DNA from: an uncultured Acidimicrobiaceae bacterium
GTDB lineage: Bacteria; Actinomycetota; Acidimicrobiia; Spongiisociales; SHLN01
Assembly: GCA_947259275.1 (NCBI GenBank)
Contig: CAMYMH010000008.1
Location: 21,085 to 85,084, forward strand
Length of the DNA stretch: 64,000 nt
Reading direction: 5' to 3'
Shown: positions 25,898 to 34,793 of the stretch, one piece after another
Layout: each line of letters begins with the position of its first letter
Numbering within the stretch: the first letter of the stretch is position 1
The notes under the pieces: generated by a model
Told to the model about the DNA's origin: nothing
What the model saw: the letters and a program-made list of their open reading frames with translations, nothing else
Database searches by the model: none
Translations under genes and position numbers: made by a program

Positions 25898-27192
25898 TAC
25901 GGCGCCACTATCGGCCATACCTCTGGGGTGTCGAAGCCGAGCCTCCAGATGGCCGTGCCGGCCACTCCCGCTTCCCGGGCCAAGGCAATCCGGTTGGCGA
26001 GATTGTCGTAGTCCTCGGCCCAGAGGTAGCGGCCATCGTCGAGGTCGATCCGGTCGATTCCAAACTCCGGATCGAACGTGCGCGGGTTCGAGGTGGCGAG
26101 GTCGATAACGGTGCCGATGGTGGCCGTGGTTGGTTTGGTGAGGTCCTCGGGATCCCAAATCCGGGAGTAGAACGGAACGCCGAGCAACACCTGGTGGGGG
26201 TCGATGTAGCGGAGCAGCCAATGGAGCGCCTCCTCGGCCCATTGCTGGGAGGCGGTTGGGCCCGAGGGACGAACCCGGGTGTATTCGTCGTAGGCCATCA
26301 GCGCCAGGTAATCGGCCGACTCCGCCAGTGCCCGCCGGTCGTAGCGCTCGCGGCGGATCTCGGACGGCGTTGCGTAATTGCGGGTCCGTGCGGTGATGTC
26401 CACGGACACTGTGCCGCCCCAGCCGTGGACGAACTCGCTCAACTGGGCAACGAAGGCCGTGAAGTTGTCGCGATCGACCGCACTGAATGCTTCGAAGTCG
26501 ACGTTGATTCCGTCGACGCCCGCCAATTGGGCTGCTCCGGAGAGTTGGGCAGCCAGCAGGCTGCGGTTTTTGTCTTCACCCAGCGCCCGGAGCGTGCGAG
26601 CCGGATCGAATGCGTTCGTCACGTGCGGCCACACTTCGACGCCCTGGTCGTGGGCGGCGGCTACGAAATCGGGGTCGGTGTCGCCGACCAGCAACCCGTT
26701 GGCATCGAGCGTCCACCACCGGGGCGACGTGACGGTGAGGCCGGGCGCAGCTTCGAGCTGCCGGAGGTAGATATCCGAGTCGCCGGCCGCCTGCCAGCCG
26801 AGGACGATGGGCTCGGACGGCGCTACCGACTGTCGCCACGGCTGTTCGATGATCAGCTCGGTGGTGGAGCCCTCAGTCGCTTGTACCTCCTGGGTCCACG
26901 ACGGATGGCTCACCACGCCGTCGACGACGTAGTTGATTGCGAGGTTGACCGGGCGGTCGAACGGAAGGGCGAGACTGGCGGTCTCGTCTCCGGTGATTTG
27001 CACCGTCTGGCCTACCTGCACCGATGCCCCGGTGGCGGCCAGAGCCTCGACTGCCGACAGCCGGACCAGCACCTCGCCGAGTGGCGGCGCGGTCACAGTC
27101 GTGGGTGCGGGAGTGGTGGTAGTGGTGGGAGCCGCGGTGGCGGAGCCGGTGCAGGCGGCCAGGATGACCGCAAGCACCGCCAGGCGTCTCAC
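25897..27192 (-). CDS. Glycoside hydrolase family 18-type lipoprotein
   Basis: Secreted lipoprotein of 431 residues. The signal peptide ends at LAAC (lipidated Cys near residue 14), followed by a Thr-rich linker. The GH18 barrel is marked by GVDGINVDFEAF (DxxDxDxE-type catalytic motif, here DGINVDFE) and by LMAYDEYTRV and VLLGVPFYSRIW, as in YaaH/spore-cortex-like and chitinase-like enzymes. The likely substrate is peptidoglycan or another N-acetylglucosamine polymer (inference). The GTG start overlaps the leuD stop by four bases, an unexpected coupling to a leucine-biosynthesis operon. The N-terminal 170 residues are not recognised. Confidence 0.85.
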   Translation of the reverse strand: MRRLAVLAVILAACTGSATAAPTTTTTPAPTTVTAPPLGEVLVRLSAVEALAATGASVQVGQTVQITGDETASLALPFDRPVNLAINYVVDGVVSHPSWTQEVQATEGSTTELIIEQPWRQSVAPSEPIVLGWQAAGDSDIYLRQLEAAPGLTVTSPRWWTLDANGLLVGDTDPDFVAAAHDQGVEVWPHVTNAFDPARTLRALGEDKNRSLLAAQLSGAAQLAGVDGINVDFEAFSAVDRDNFTAFVAQLSEFVHGWGGTVSVDITARTRNYATPSEIRRERYDRRALAESADYLALMAYDEYTRVRPSGPTASQQWAEEALHWLLRYIDPHQVLLGVPFYSRIWDPEDLTKPTTATIGTVIDLATSNPRTFDPEFGIDRIDLDDGRYLWAEDYDNLANRIALAREAGVAGTAIWRLGFDTPEVWPIVAP

Positions 27193-27791
27193 GCCAGGCT
27201 CGGCTTGAACCCCGGCCGGGCGGCTTCGAAGGCCGAGATCTCAGATTCGTGGTCGAGCGTGATGGCGATGTCGTCGAGCCCGTTCAACAGGCAGTGTTTC
27301 ACGAACGGATCCAGGAAGAACGAGACCGTCACTCCTCCGGCGGTGACCGTCCCAGCCTCCACATCGATCACCACCTCGGCGGCGGGGTCGCCGGCCACGG
27401 CGGCAATCCGCTCGACCTCCTCGTCGCTCAGGATGATCGGCACCAGACCGTTCTTAAGGCTGTTGTTGCGGAAGATGTCGGCGAATGAGGGAGCGATGAC
27501 GGCCCGGATTCCCCAGTCGATCAGGGCCCAGGGTGCATGCTCTCGCGACGAGCCAGACCCGAAGTTGTGGCCGGTGACGAGAACCGTGGCCGACTGATAC
27601 TCGGGTTGGTTGAACACGAAATCGGGCCGCAGCTCTCCCTCGTGGTCATACGCCCAGTCGTGGAATAGGAAAGGACCGAATCCGCTTCGCTCCACCCGCT
27701 TGAGAAACTGCTTGGGAATGATCTGGTCGGTGTCGACGTGGGACCGCATGAGCGGCACCATCGTTCCCTCGATGCGTCGGACCGGTTCCAT
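27189..27791 (-). CDS. leuD: 3-isopropylmalate dehydratase small subunit
   Basis: Small subunit (200 residues) of isopropylmalate isomerase, second step of leucine biosynthesis. HVDTDQIIPKQFLKR, the swivelling-loop motif GHNFGSGSSREHAPWAL and PSFADIFRNNSLKNGL are all characteristic. The ATG at 27791 overlaps the leuC stop (TGATG). The partner LeuC is immediately upstream. The stop overlaps the start of the GH18 lipoprotein gene. Confidence 0.96.
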   Translation of the reverse strand: MEPVRRIEGTMVPLMRSHVDTDQIIPKQFLKRVERSGFGPFLFHDWAYDHEGELRPDFVFNQPEYQSATVLVTGHNFGSGSSREHAPWALIDWGIRAVIAPSFADIFRNNSLKNGLVPIILSDEEVERIAAVAGDPAAEVVIDVEAGTVTAGGVTVSFFLDPFVKHCLLNGLDDIAITLDHESEISAFEAARPGFKPSLA

Positions 27792-29194
27792 CAGTCGGCC
27801 CACTCCCGGATGTCGACGAAGCGGCCGGCCACCGCGGCCGCAGCCGCCATTGCAGGACTCACCAGGTGGGTGAGCCCCCCTCGTCCCTGGCGCCCCTCGA
27901 AGTTACGGTTGGATGTGGAAGCGCAGCGTTCTCCTGGCTGGAGGATGTCGGGATTCATGCCGAGGCACATCGAGCAACCGGCGTCCCGCCACTCAAAGCC
28001 GGCCGCGGTGAACACCTCATCGAGACCCTCGGACTCCGCCTGCAGTTTCACCAGCCCCGAGCCGGGAACCACCATGGCGTGGACATCGCCATGGACCCGC
28101 TTGCCTTCCAGGACGGCGGCGGCGGCCCTGAGGTCCTCGATGCGACCATTGGTGCATGATCCGAGAAACACCCGATCGATGGTGATGTCGGTGATGGCGG
28201 TGTGCGGCTCCAACTGCATGTAGGCGAGGGCGTTGGCGGTGTGCTCTTGTTCGGACGGGTCCTCGAAGTCGCCGGGGGCGGGTACCGCGCCATCCACGGT
28301 GGCGGACTGCGCCGGGTTGGTACCCCAGCTCACGTAAGGCGGTATCTCGGCTGCGTTGAGGCCGACCTCGAAGTCGAACCCGGCGTCATCGTCGGTGGGA
28401 AGCCCTCGCCAATAGTCGAGGGCGGCATCCCAGGCGTCGCCGCTCGGCGCCTGCGGCCGGCCCTTCAAGTACGCGAAGGTGGTCTCGTCCGGGCCGATCA
28501 GCCCGGCCCGGGCTCCTCCCTCGATCGACATGTTGCAGACGGTCATGCGTCCTTCCATCGACAGGTTGGCGATGGTGTCCCCGCGGTACTCGATCACGTG
28601 GCCGGTGCCGCCGCCGACGCCGATGCGGTTGATGATGGCGAGAATGATGTCCTTGGCCGTCGACCAGGCAGGCAGCTCACCGGTCACGTTGACTGCCATC
28701 GCCTTTGGCCTGCTCTGCGGGAGGGTTTGGGTGGCCAGCACATGCTCCACCTCCGAGGTTCCGATGCCGAATGCCAGCGCCCCAAACGCGCCGTGGGTGG
28801 AGGTGTGGCTGTCGCCGCACACGATGGTCATGCCCGGCTGCGTCATGCCCTGCTCGGGGCCGATGATGTGAACGATTCCCTGACGCGGGTCGTCGAGCCC
28901 GTACAGGGTGATCTCGTGCTCTTGGCAGTTGGCGATGAGGGTGTCGATCTGCTGGCGGGACCGCGGGTCGCTGATGCCGTGCTCCCGGTCGATGGTGGGG
29001 ACACCGTGGTCGATGGTGGCAAGGGTGAGGTCCGCCCGGCGCACCCCGCGACCGGTTAGCCGCAGGCCCTCAAAGGCCTGGGGCGAGGTCACCTCATGCA
29101 CGAGATGGAGGTCGACGTAGACGAGGTCGGGCTCACCCGGTGCGCTCCGCACCACGTGATCCGTCCATATCTTCTCGAAGAGAGTGCGTGGCAT
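27791..29194 (-). CDS. leuC: 3-isopropylmalate dehydratase large subunit
   Basis: Aconitase-family large subunit (467 residues) carrying the [4Fe-4S] cluster. [20 protein letters not shown], the first cluster cysteine in [10 protein letters not shown] and the CxxC pair in [12 protein letters not shown] are present. With LeuD it isomerises 2-isopropylmalate to 3-isopropylmalate. The start ATG follows a TACCGT box by seven bases, so the operon is probably leaderless and may lack a LeuA-type attenuator; I saw no leader peptide or T-box in the 52 bases before it. Confidence 0.96.
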   Translation of the reverse strand: MPRTLFEKIWTDHVVRSAPGEPDLVYVDLHLVHEVTSPQAFEGLRLTGRGVRRADLTLATIDHGVPTIDREHGISDPRSRQQIDTLIANCQEHEITLYGLDDPRQGIVHIIGPEQGMTQPGMTIVCGDSHTSTHGAFGALAFGIGTSEVEHVLATQTLPQSRPKAMAVNVTGELPAWSTAKDIILAIINRIGVGGGTGHVIEYRGDTIANLSMEGRMTVCNMSIEGGARAGLIGPDETTFAYLKGRPQAPSGDAWDAALDYWRGLPTDDDAGFDFEVGLNAAEIPPYVSWGTNPAQSATVDGAVPAPGDFEDPSEQEHTANALAYMQLEPHTAITDITIDRVFLGSCTNGRIEDLRAAAAVLEGKRVHGDVHAMVVPGSGLVKLQAESEGLDEVFTAAGFEWRDAGCSMCLGMNPDILQPGERCASTSNRNFEGRQGRGGLTHLVSPAMAAAAAVAGRFVDIREWAD

Positions 29195-29201
29195 GGCCGA
29201 T

Positions 29202-29207
29202 ACGGTA
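29202..29207 (-). promoter_or_regulatory. Probable leaderless -10 box for leuC
   Basis: TACCGT on the minus strand ends seven bases before the ATG at 29194. It faces away from the plus-strand box at 29235, with only 27 bases between them. Confidence 0.45.
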
Positions 29208-29234
29208 GTCGCCGGTGAACTGCAAGTTTGTGGC

Positions 29235-29240
29235 TAACGT
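29235..29240 (+). promoter_or_regulatory. Probable leaderless -10 box for the 29247 gene
   Basis: TAACGT ends six bases before the ATG at 29247. No ribosome-binding site is visible between them. Confidence 0.5.
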
Positions 29241-29246
29241 CGCCCC

Positions 29247-29774
29247 ATGATCGCCGCCTTGCTGGCCATTGTCGCCGTCGTGACCCTCAGTCCGCCTTTC
29301 GGTGAGGCGAGCGCGACCGCGGTCGAGGACGGCGGCTATCTGGCGGTTACGGTCACGGTCGATCTGGACCCCGGGTATGCGGCCGACTACCTGGTGGTGC
29401 ACCTGCTGAATCCCGATGGCCAGGAGAGCTTCACCCTCGGTCAGGCCGCCGGCGGCCAGTATGTCGGCACCTTCACCATTCTTCCCTACAACCGGGCACT
29501 CCGTTTTGAGGTCGGCCAATCGGAGGAGTTCACGCTGTCGGAAACGGTGTCACTGATCGATCTGGGTGTCGACGCCGACCAGCTGCAGACCACCTTCAAA
29601 CCGCCGGGGCCTACCTCCGATACCAGCAAGTGGGGCTGGCTGGCCCTCGGCGCAGGAACCCTGGCCGGCGCGGTCCTGCTGGCCTGGTGGGTTTGGCCGG
29701 CCGCCAAAGTAACCCAATCGGGGCTGGTCGACACCACCGGGCGGGAACCAGTGGTAGATGAGACCACCGAATAG
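29247..29774 (+). CDS. Secreted, C-terminally anchored protein of unknown function
   Basis: 175 residues: an N-terminal signal peptide (MIAALLAIVAVVTLSPP), an extracellular domain of about 105 residues rich in beta-strand-forming residues, one membrane helix (about residues 130-150) and a short acidic cytoplasmic tail. The overall layout recalls single-pass copper- or envelope-associated proteins, but I see no metal-binding motif and do not recognise the domain. It is divergent from leuC and convergent with the HAD gene, so it is transcribed alone. Confidence 0.72.
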   Translation: MIAALLAIVAVVTLSPPFGEASATAVEDGGYLAVTVTVDLDPGYAADYLVVHLLNPDGQESFTLGQAAGGQYVGTFTILPYNRALRFEVGQSEEFTLSETVSLIDLGVDADQLQTTFKPPGPTSDTSKWGWLALGAGTLAGAVLLAWWVWPAAKVTQSGLVDTTGREPVVDETTE

Positions 29775-29810
29775 GTAGGGCTCGAGCGCGGGGCCGGGGG
29801 GCAGAGCCAG

Positions 29811-30602
29811 CTAGCCCTTCCTGCGTGACCTCAGGAGCACCACTGCGATGACTGCGGCGATGCCGGCGGCGACGGCAGCTCCGGAGATCATCGGGTCCGG
29901 CTTGGGCATTTCGGCCAGGCGGGTCCGCAAGTCGACCGCGAGGTGGAAATCACGGATCGGCCATGCGCGCTCTTCGGCCACCTTGCGGAGCTCGCGATCG
30001 GGATTGACGGCCACCGGGTTGCCGACGGCCTCGAGCAGGGGGAGGTCGGTATGGCTATCTGAGTAGGCATAGCTGGCGGCGAGGTCGAGGCCCTCGGACT
30101 CCAGGCGGTGGAGGGCCTCGGCCTTGGTCGGGCCGTAGGCGTAGTACTCGAGCTCGCCCGTGTACAAACCGTCGGCGTCGACGCCGGCCCGGGTGGCGAT
30201 CACATCATCCACCCCCAGGTAGGTGGCGAGGGGCTGCACGATTTCGACCGGGCTGGACGAGACGATGATCACCCGGCGGCCCTCACGGTGATGCTCGTCG
30301 ATGAGGAAGAGTGCCTCGGCAAACACGAGCGGCGCCACCACGTCTTCCAGCGTCTCGGCGACAATCTCCTCGAGCTGGCGGCTGTCCCAGCCTTTGATGA
30401 GGGCCATGAGCGCCTCCCGCACCCGCTCCATTTGGGAGTGATCGGCGCCGAATAGCACGTAGAAGAACTGGGCGACGGCCATGCGCAGCAGCGTCCGGCG
30501 ATTGAGAAGGCCTGCCTTGTACATATGACGACGAAACGCCAGCGTTGAGGACTTGGCGATGATCGTCTTGTCGAGGTCGAAGAAAGCAGCCGCCTGGGTC
30601 AT
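29811..30602 (-). CDS. HAD-IB family phosphatase with C-terminal membrane helix
   Basis: 263-residue phosphatase of the HAD-IB group (SerB-like). FFDLDKTIIAKSS is motif I with the nucleophile Asp; VSSSPVEIV is motif II; YAYSDSHTDLPLLEAVGNP is motif IV. A helical cap of about 100 residues lies between motifs I and II, and a membrane helix with a basic end (about 240-260) follows. Mycobacterial relatives are annotated as SerB1 or CicA-like; the actual substrate could be phosphoserine or a phospholipid-type phosphate. The ATG at 30602 has a near-consensus TACAAT seven bases upstream. The frame continuing upstream overlaps the glycosyltransferase and is not used. Confidence 0.88.
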   Translation of the reverse strand: MTQAAAFFDLDKTIIAKSSTLAFRRHMYKAGLLNRRTLLRMAVAQFFYVLFGADHSQMERVREALMALIKGWDSRQLEEIVAETLEDVVAPLVFAEALFLIDEHHREGRRVIIVSSSPVEIVQPLATYLGVDDVIATRAGVDADGLYTGELEYYAYGPTKAEALHRLESEGLDLAASYAYSDSHTDLPLLEAVGNPVAVNPDRELRKVAEERAWPIRDFHLAVDLRTRLAEMPKPDPMISGAAVAAGIAAVIAVVLLRSRRKG

Positions 30603-30609
30603 AGATGGA

Positions 30610-30615
30610 ATTGTA
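30610..30615 (-). promoter_or_regulatory. Probable leaderless -10 box for the HAD phosphatase
   Basis: TACAAT on the minus strand, one base from the TATAAT consensus, ends seven bases before the ATG at 30602. It gives the HAD gene its own promoter just after the glycosyltransferase stop. Confidence 0.55.
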
Positions 30616-30627
30616 CGGCTGCCGTGC

Positions 30628-31788
30628 TCAGGGCGTGGTGGCCGCTTCCCGGCAGATTCCGACCACCGCCGCCGCGGTGTTATCCACCCGGTGGGCCGCC
30701 CGGCGAGCGGCCCTCCCCATGTCGCGTCGCAAGTCGGGGTCGGTTGCCAGCTTGACGATGGCGGCCGCCAGGTCCGGGACGCTTCCCGGGGGAACCAGGA
30801 GACCGCTCTGCCCGTCCTCGACCATGGCCGGGATGTGTCCGACACCCGATGCCACCACCGGGAGGCCGGCCATTTGGTAATCGAGGATTTTGACCGGCTC
30901 GAAGTAGCTGTAGCGGGTCTGCAAGTAAGGAGCAACGCCCAGGTGCGACCGTTCCAGGTGGGCATAGAGCGCATCTCGATCCAGCCACCCGGGAAACGAC
31001 ACCGCGGCTTCGACTCCGAGGCTCCTGGCCCGCTCGACACAGTCCAGTCGGGTGATGCCATCTCCGATGACGGTGAGATGCAGGTCGCTCACCTGGTGGC
31101 GGGCCTCGCCGAAGGCAGCCAGCAACCCCTCGACGCCGTGCCAGGGGTAGAAACTCCCCACGAAGCAGATCTCGACCGGTTCCCCCGAGCTACCGGGGGT
31201 GGCAACGACTCCGGGATCGTCTACTCCAAAGGGAATCAGCCGGATCTTGCCGGGGTCACCGGCCTGGTCGGCGACCAGATCGCGGAGACCCGGTGTGTGG
31301 ACCCAGATCACGTCGGCCCGGCGGAAGAACGTCTGATCCATCCAGGCGGCAACCCGCGAGGGTCGTTCTCCTCTGAGGGTGCCTTCCACGGCAAAGGGTG
31401 AGTGAACCTCCAGTACCAGGGGCCGGTCGAGCAGCCGGGCGACGATCAGGGGTGTCCACTCGAACTCTTGGTAGCGGGCAAGCAGCACATCGGGTGGGTC
31501 GGCTCGCAGCTCGCGCCACAGGCGCCAGCTCCATCGGACGGTGTTCACCGTCCCCCGCTGCAGAAGCCGCAGTCGGATGATTGGGCCGAGCCAGGCTTGG
31601 GGGATCCGGTCCCGCAGCCATGCGACTCTTGGACCATCGGCCCTCGCCGCAGTGTTCTCCGAATTTGGAGCCGGGATCGACTGGATGTCACTCCCGGCCC
31701 GCCCCAGCGCTTCGACCAGTTGTCGGCCGCGTTCACCTGCCCATCGACGCGACCGGCTCATTGACGAATTGTGGTAGAGAATTCTCAT
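30628..31788 (-). CDS. Glycosyltransferase (GT4-like)
   Basis: 386-residue retaining-type glycosyltransferase with two Rossmann-like halves. N-terminal MRILYHNSSMSRSRRW, FVGSFYPWHGVEGLLAAF in the second half and the donor-binding EPVKILDYQMAGLPVVASGVG with the conserved Glu are GT4 features. The enzyme probably adds a sugar to a lipid-linked or secreted glycan in the cytoplasm. The ATG at 31788 has AAGGAGA six bases upstream; an alternative TTG- or GTG-type start further up (to 31842) lacks one. It lies near the second RmlC-like gene, so a role in surface glycan assembly is likely. Confidence 0.9.
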   Translation of the reverse strand: MRILYHNSSMSRSRRWAGERGRQLVEALGRAGSDIQSIPAPNSENTAARADGPRVAWLRDRIPQAWLGPIIRLRLLQRGTVNTVRWSWRLWRELRADPPDVLLARYQEFEWTPLIVARLLDRPLVLEVHSPFAVEGTLRGERPSRVAAWMDQTFFRRADVIWVHTPGLRDLVADQAGDPGKIRLIPFGVDDPGVVATPGSSGEPVEICFVGSFYPWHGVEGLLAAFGEARHQVSDLHLTVIGDGITRLDCVERARSLGVEAAVSFPGWLDRDALYAHLERSHLGVAPYLQTRYSYFEPVKILDYQMAGLPVVASGVGHIPAMVEDGQSGLLVPPGSVPDLAAAIVKLATDPDLRRDMGRAARRAAHRVDNTAAAVVGICREAATTP

Positions 31789-31933
31789 CGTAGATCTCCT
31801 TGCACTATTCAAGTAGATCGCCGGCCCGGCCGAGACGGCCAAGCACCCGCCAACCCACCGAAGGCCGGCCAGGCCCCCGGAGTCCCCTGGTTAGGCTGAT
31901 TCCCAGGACTGGCGTCGGCTAGGCAGGTTGTCG

Positions 31934-32503
31934 GTGGATTTTCAGGAAACTCATTTGGCGGGCGTTTTCCAGGTATTGCTGGATCCAAATGTCGACAACC
32001 GCGGCACCTTCACGAGGGTCTTCGACCGCGGCGAGATGGAGAAACGGGGTCTCGGCGGCAGCCTGGAGCAATGCAATCTCGTGACCAACCAGCAGGCATC
32101 CACCCTCCGGGGCATCCATTACCATCTACGCCCCCAGGGAGAGGTCAAGCTAGTGCAATGTGTCAGCGGATCGGTGTTTGACGTCCTGGTGGATCTTCGA
32201 CCCGAATCCGACACCTACGGGGAGTGGACCTCATTTGAGCTTGCCGGAGACCGGCGGGAGATGCTCTATATCCCCAAGGGAATCGGGCACGCATACCAGA
32301 CTCTCGAGCCGGGTTCGAACGTTCTGTACTTCATGTCCGAGGCGTTCGTTCCCGGCACCGAGCGTGGCGTTCGCTGGAACGATCCATCACTGGCGATTTC
32401 CTGGCCGCTCGCCAATCCGATTCTGTCCGATCGGGATCGGGCGCTGCCCGATCTCGACCTCGATCAACATCGCCGCCAGCATTCCACTCGCGACGGTTCC
32501 TGA
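31934..32503 (+). CDS. RmlC-like dTDP-sugar 3,5-epimerase (second copy)
   Basis: Cupin-fold epimerase of about 189 residues, closer to the classical RmlC pattern than the copy at 5900: NRGTFTRVFD, TLRGIHYH with the active-site His, KLVQCVSGSVFDVLVDLRPES, and GVRWNDPSLAISWP. Here it pairs with a DUF4910 protein (TGATG overlap) rather than with rmlB or rmlD, so it may serve another dTDP-hexose. I use the GTG at 31934; the TTG at 31928 is equally possible, and TAGGCA lies eight bases before the GTG. Confidence 0.85.
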   Translation: MDFQETHLAGVFQVLLDPNVDNRGTFTRVFDRGEMEKRGLGGSLEQCNLVTNQQASTLRGIHYHLRPQGEVKLVQCVSGSVFDVLVDLRPESDTYGEWTSFELAGDRREMLYIPKGIGHAYQTLEPGSNVLYFMSEAFVPGTERGVRWNDPSLAISWPLANPILSDRDRALPDLDLDQHRRQHSTRDGS

Positions 32504-33828
32504 TGCGAGAACCGTCCCCCACCACTTCCAATCAGGCCGTCGGTGAGCAGATGTACGAGCTGGTGTCCCGTCTCTACCCGATCAATCGGAGCATCACCGG
32601 AGACGGCTTCCGAGAGACCCAGCGCATCATTGGAGAGCACTTCCCCGAATTACGCATTGAGGAGGTCCCGAGCGGGACCGAAGCCTTCGACTGGACCGTT
32701 CCGAAGGAGTGGAACATTCGAGAAGCCTTCATCGTCACTCCCCGCGGGGAGAGGATTGCAGATTTTTCTCGATCCAACCTGCACGTCATGAGCTACAGCG
32801 TTCCAGTCCGTCGGACGATGAGCCTCACCGAGCTCAGAGACCACCTGCACACGCTTCCTGAGGAGCCGGATCTGATTCCGTACCGGACGAGCTACTACCG
32901 GGAAGACTGGGGCTTCTGCCTGACGCACCGCGAGTATGAGGAGCTGGAGGAGGGCGAATACGAAGTGGTGATCGATTCAACCCTCGCGGATGGGGCGATG
33001 AGCTATGGCGAAGGCTTGCTGGAAGGCGAGAGCGAACAAGAGGTCCTGATAACTTCTCATGCCTGCCACCCCTCCATGTGCAATGACAACCTCTCCGGCA
33101 ACGTGGTGGCAACCTTCCTCGCCAAGGCACTCCGGGAAAGGAAGACGCGGTGGTCCTACCGGTTCTTGTTCCTTCCGGGTGGCATCGGGTCGGTCCTGTG
33201 GATGAGCCGAAACGTGGAACGGCTCGACCGGATCCGCAACGGGCTGGTTCTCGCCAACCTCGGGGACTCCGCCGGCTTCACCTTCAAGCGGACCCGACGG
33301 TCGGATGCCGAGATCGATCGCGTCGCGGCTCACGTACTCCGGAATCGAGCCGAGCCGTTCACCCTCCTCGACTTCTCGCCTTACGGATATGACGAGCGCA
33401 ATTTCTGCTCTCCGCGTTTCAATCTCCCGGTCGCTTCGATTAACCGATCGACCCACGAGGGCTTTCGCGGCTACCACAGCTCGGGCGACGACCTCAGCTT
33501 GATCAGTGCCGACAAGCTGGAGGAGGCACTCGGAGTCTGCATGCAGATCGTGGAGGTCCTCGAGGGAAACGGCAAGTATCGGAACCTGATTCCTGAGGCC
33601 GAACCACAGCTCGGCAAGCGGGGCCTCTACGGCCAGATGGGCGGGCTCCAGCGCCGGGCCGACCTCGAAATGGCCTTGCTGTGGGTGATGAACTTCTCCG
33701 ATGGCGAGCACACACTCCTCGACATCTCCGACCGGTCCGGCTACTCATTCGACCTCGTCCGGCAGGCCGCCGACCTGCTCCAGGACCACGGTCTGCTCGA
33801 GCCAACCCAGGAGCTCCCGGCCACCTGA
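32503..33828 (+). CDS. DUF4910 aminopeptidase-like protein with winged-helix tail
   Basis: 441 residues resembling the DUF4910 family found in many polysaccharide gene clusters. A zinc-peptidase (M28-like) core shows SHACHPSMCNDNLSGN and a second metal motif HSSGDDLSLI. The last 80 residues (GGLQRRADLEMALLWVMNFSDGEHTLLDIS...) form a winged-helix-like domain. Substrate and role are unknown; family members occur beside sugar epimerases, as here, which hints at modification of an amino sugar or a peptide-linked sugar (inference). The ATG overlaps the epimerase stop. An imperfect hairpin follows the stop at about 33833-33862. Confidence 0.85.
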   Translation: MREPSPTTSNQAVGEQMYELVSRLYPINRSITGDGFRETQRIIGEHFPELRIEEVPSGTEAFDWTVPKEWNIREAFIVTPRGERIADFSRSNLHVMSYSVPVRRTMSLTELRDHLHTLPEEPDLIPYRTSYYREDWGFCLTHREYEELEEGEYEVVIDSTLADGAMSYGEGLLEGESEQEVLITSHACHPSMCNDNLSGNVVATFLAKALRERKTRWSYRFLFLPGGIGSVLWMSRNVERLDRIRNGLVLANLGDSAGFTFKRTRRSDAEIDRVAAHVLRNRAEPFTLLDFSPYGYDERNFCSPRFNLPVASINRSTHEGFRGYHSSGDDLSLISADKLEEALGVCMQIVEVLEGNGKYRNLIPEAEPQLGKRGLYGQMGGLQRRADLEMALLWVMNFSDGEHTLLDISDRSGYSFDLVRQAADLLQDHGLLEPTQELPAT

Positions 33829-33958
33829 GAGGCGGCCACGCCGGAAGGGCGGCGAATGGCCTCGCGATCACACCGCGGACAATGGGCGCAGCGCGGGTCA
33901 GGCATACTGCCGTTTCCGGCTGACCCGAATTCGATCTCATCATGTGACGCCTGCCGAC

Positions 33959-33964
33959 TACTCT
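33959..33964 (+). promoter_or_regulatory. Probable leaderless -10 box for the DUF6159-type gene
   Basis: TACTCT ends seven bases before the ATG at 33972, with no ribosome-binding site. The same hexamer forms the -10 box of the rml operon. Confidence 0.5.
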
Positions 33965-33971
33965 GCCGGGC

Positions 33972-34793
33972 ATGGGCCGCATCGCCACCACCATCGAGCT
34001 CGCCAAAGCCTCGTGGAAAGTGCTGAAAGCCGACAAGGAGCTGGCGGTGCTTCCGGTGCTATCCGGGGTTGCCAGCGTCGTCGTGGCGTTGAGTTTCCTG
34101 ATCCCCACCGGCTTCTGGCGGGGATCGGAGTCCGTCGGCACGGTGGAATACATCCTGCTGGCGGCGCTCTACCTGGCGATGGCGTTCATCACCATCTTCT
34201 TCAATACCGCCCTCGTCTACGCAGCCAACCAGCGTTTGAGCGGCGGCGACCCAACCATCGGCAGCGCCATCAGCGGGGCGGTCAAGCACCTCTCGCAAAT
34301 CATGGTCTGGGCCGTGATCAGTGCGACGGTGTCGGTCATTCTCAAGTCGCTGCAAGAACGGGCCGGGATCCTCGGCAGGCTGGTGATCGGGATCGTGGGG
34401 TTGGCCTGGACCCTGGTCACGTTCCTGGTGATCCCGGTCTTCGTGATAGAGAACCTTGGTGTCCGCCAATCGATCAGCCGCTCGGCCAACCTGTTCAAGC
34501 GCACCTGGGGGGAGAACGTGGCAGCCCAGGTCGGCTTCGGCCTGCTCGGTTTTCTGGCGGTGTTGCCTTTCGGCCTCATCGCCGTCGGGGCAGTTGCCAG
34601 CGGCACCGAGGCGATTGCCGCCGCCGGCCTGGCGGTCGCCGTGCTCGGGATCGTCGGGGTGAGTGTGATCCTCTCGGCCCTCAACGCCATCTTCCAGACT
34701 GCCCTCTACCACTATGCCAGCTCCGGCGCGGTGCCGGGCGGCTACTTCAACGACCAAAACTTCGCTCACGCCTTCGTTTCCCGTAGTCGTTGA
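33972..34793 (+). CDS. DUF6159-type membrane protein
   Basis: 273-residue protein with about six hydrophobic segments. The N-terminal IATTIELAKASWKVLKADKE followed by LPVLSG, and LGVRQSISRSANLFKRTWGENV in the middle, match the DUF6159 family as I know it. Function unknown. The C-terminal YHYASSGAVPGGYFNDQNFAHAF is also typical. Its stop overlaps the TTG start of the following MFS transporter, so the two are probably co-expressed. Confidence 0.8.
   Translation: MGRIATTIELAKASWKVLKADKELAVLPVLSGVASVVVALSFLIPTGFWRGSESVGTVEYILLAALYLAMAFITIFFNTALVYAANQRLSGGDPTIGSAISGAVKHLSQIMVWAVISATVSVILKSLQERAGILGRLVIGIVGLAWTLVTFLVIPVFVIENLGVRQSISRSANLFKRTWGENVAAQVGFGLLGFLAVLPFGLIAVGAVASGTEAIAAAGLAVAVLGIVGVSVILSALNAIFQTALYHYASSGAVPGGYFNDQNFAHAFVSRSR

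Noticed and set aside
26194..27597. A 467-codon open frame opposite the GH18 and leuD genes
   Set aside because: It crosses the boundary of two real genes on the other strand and has no protein-like features.
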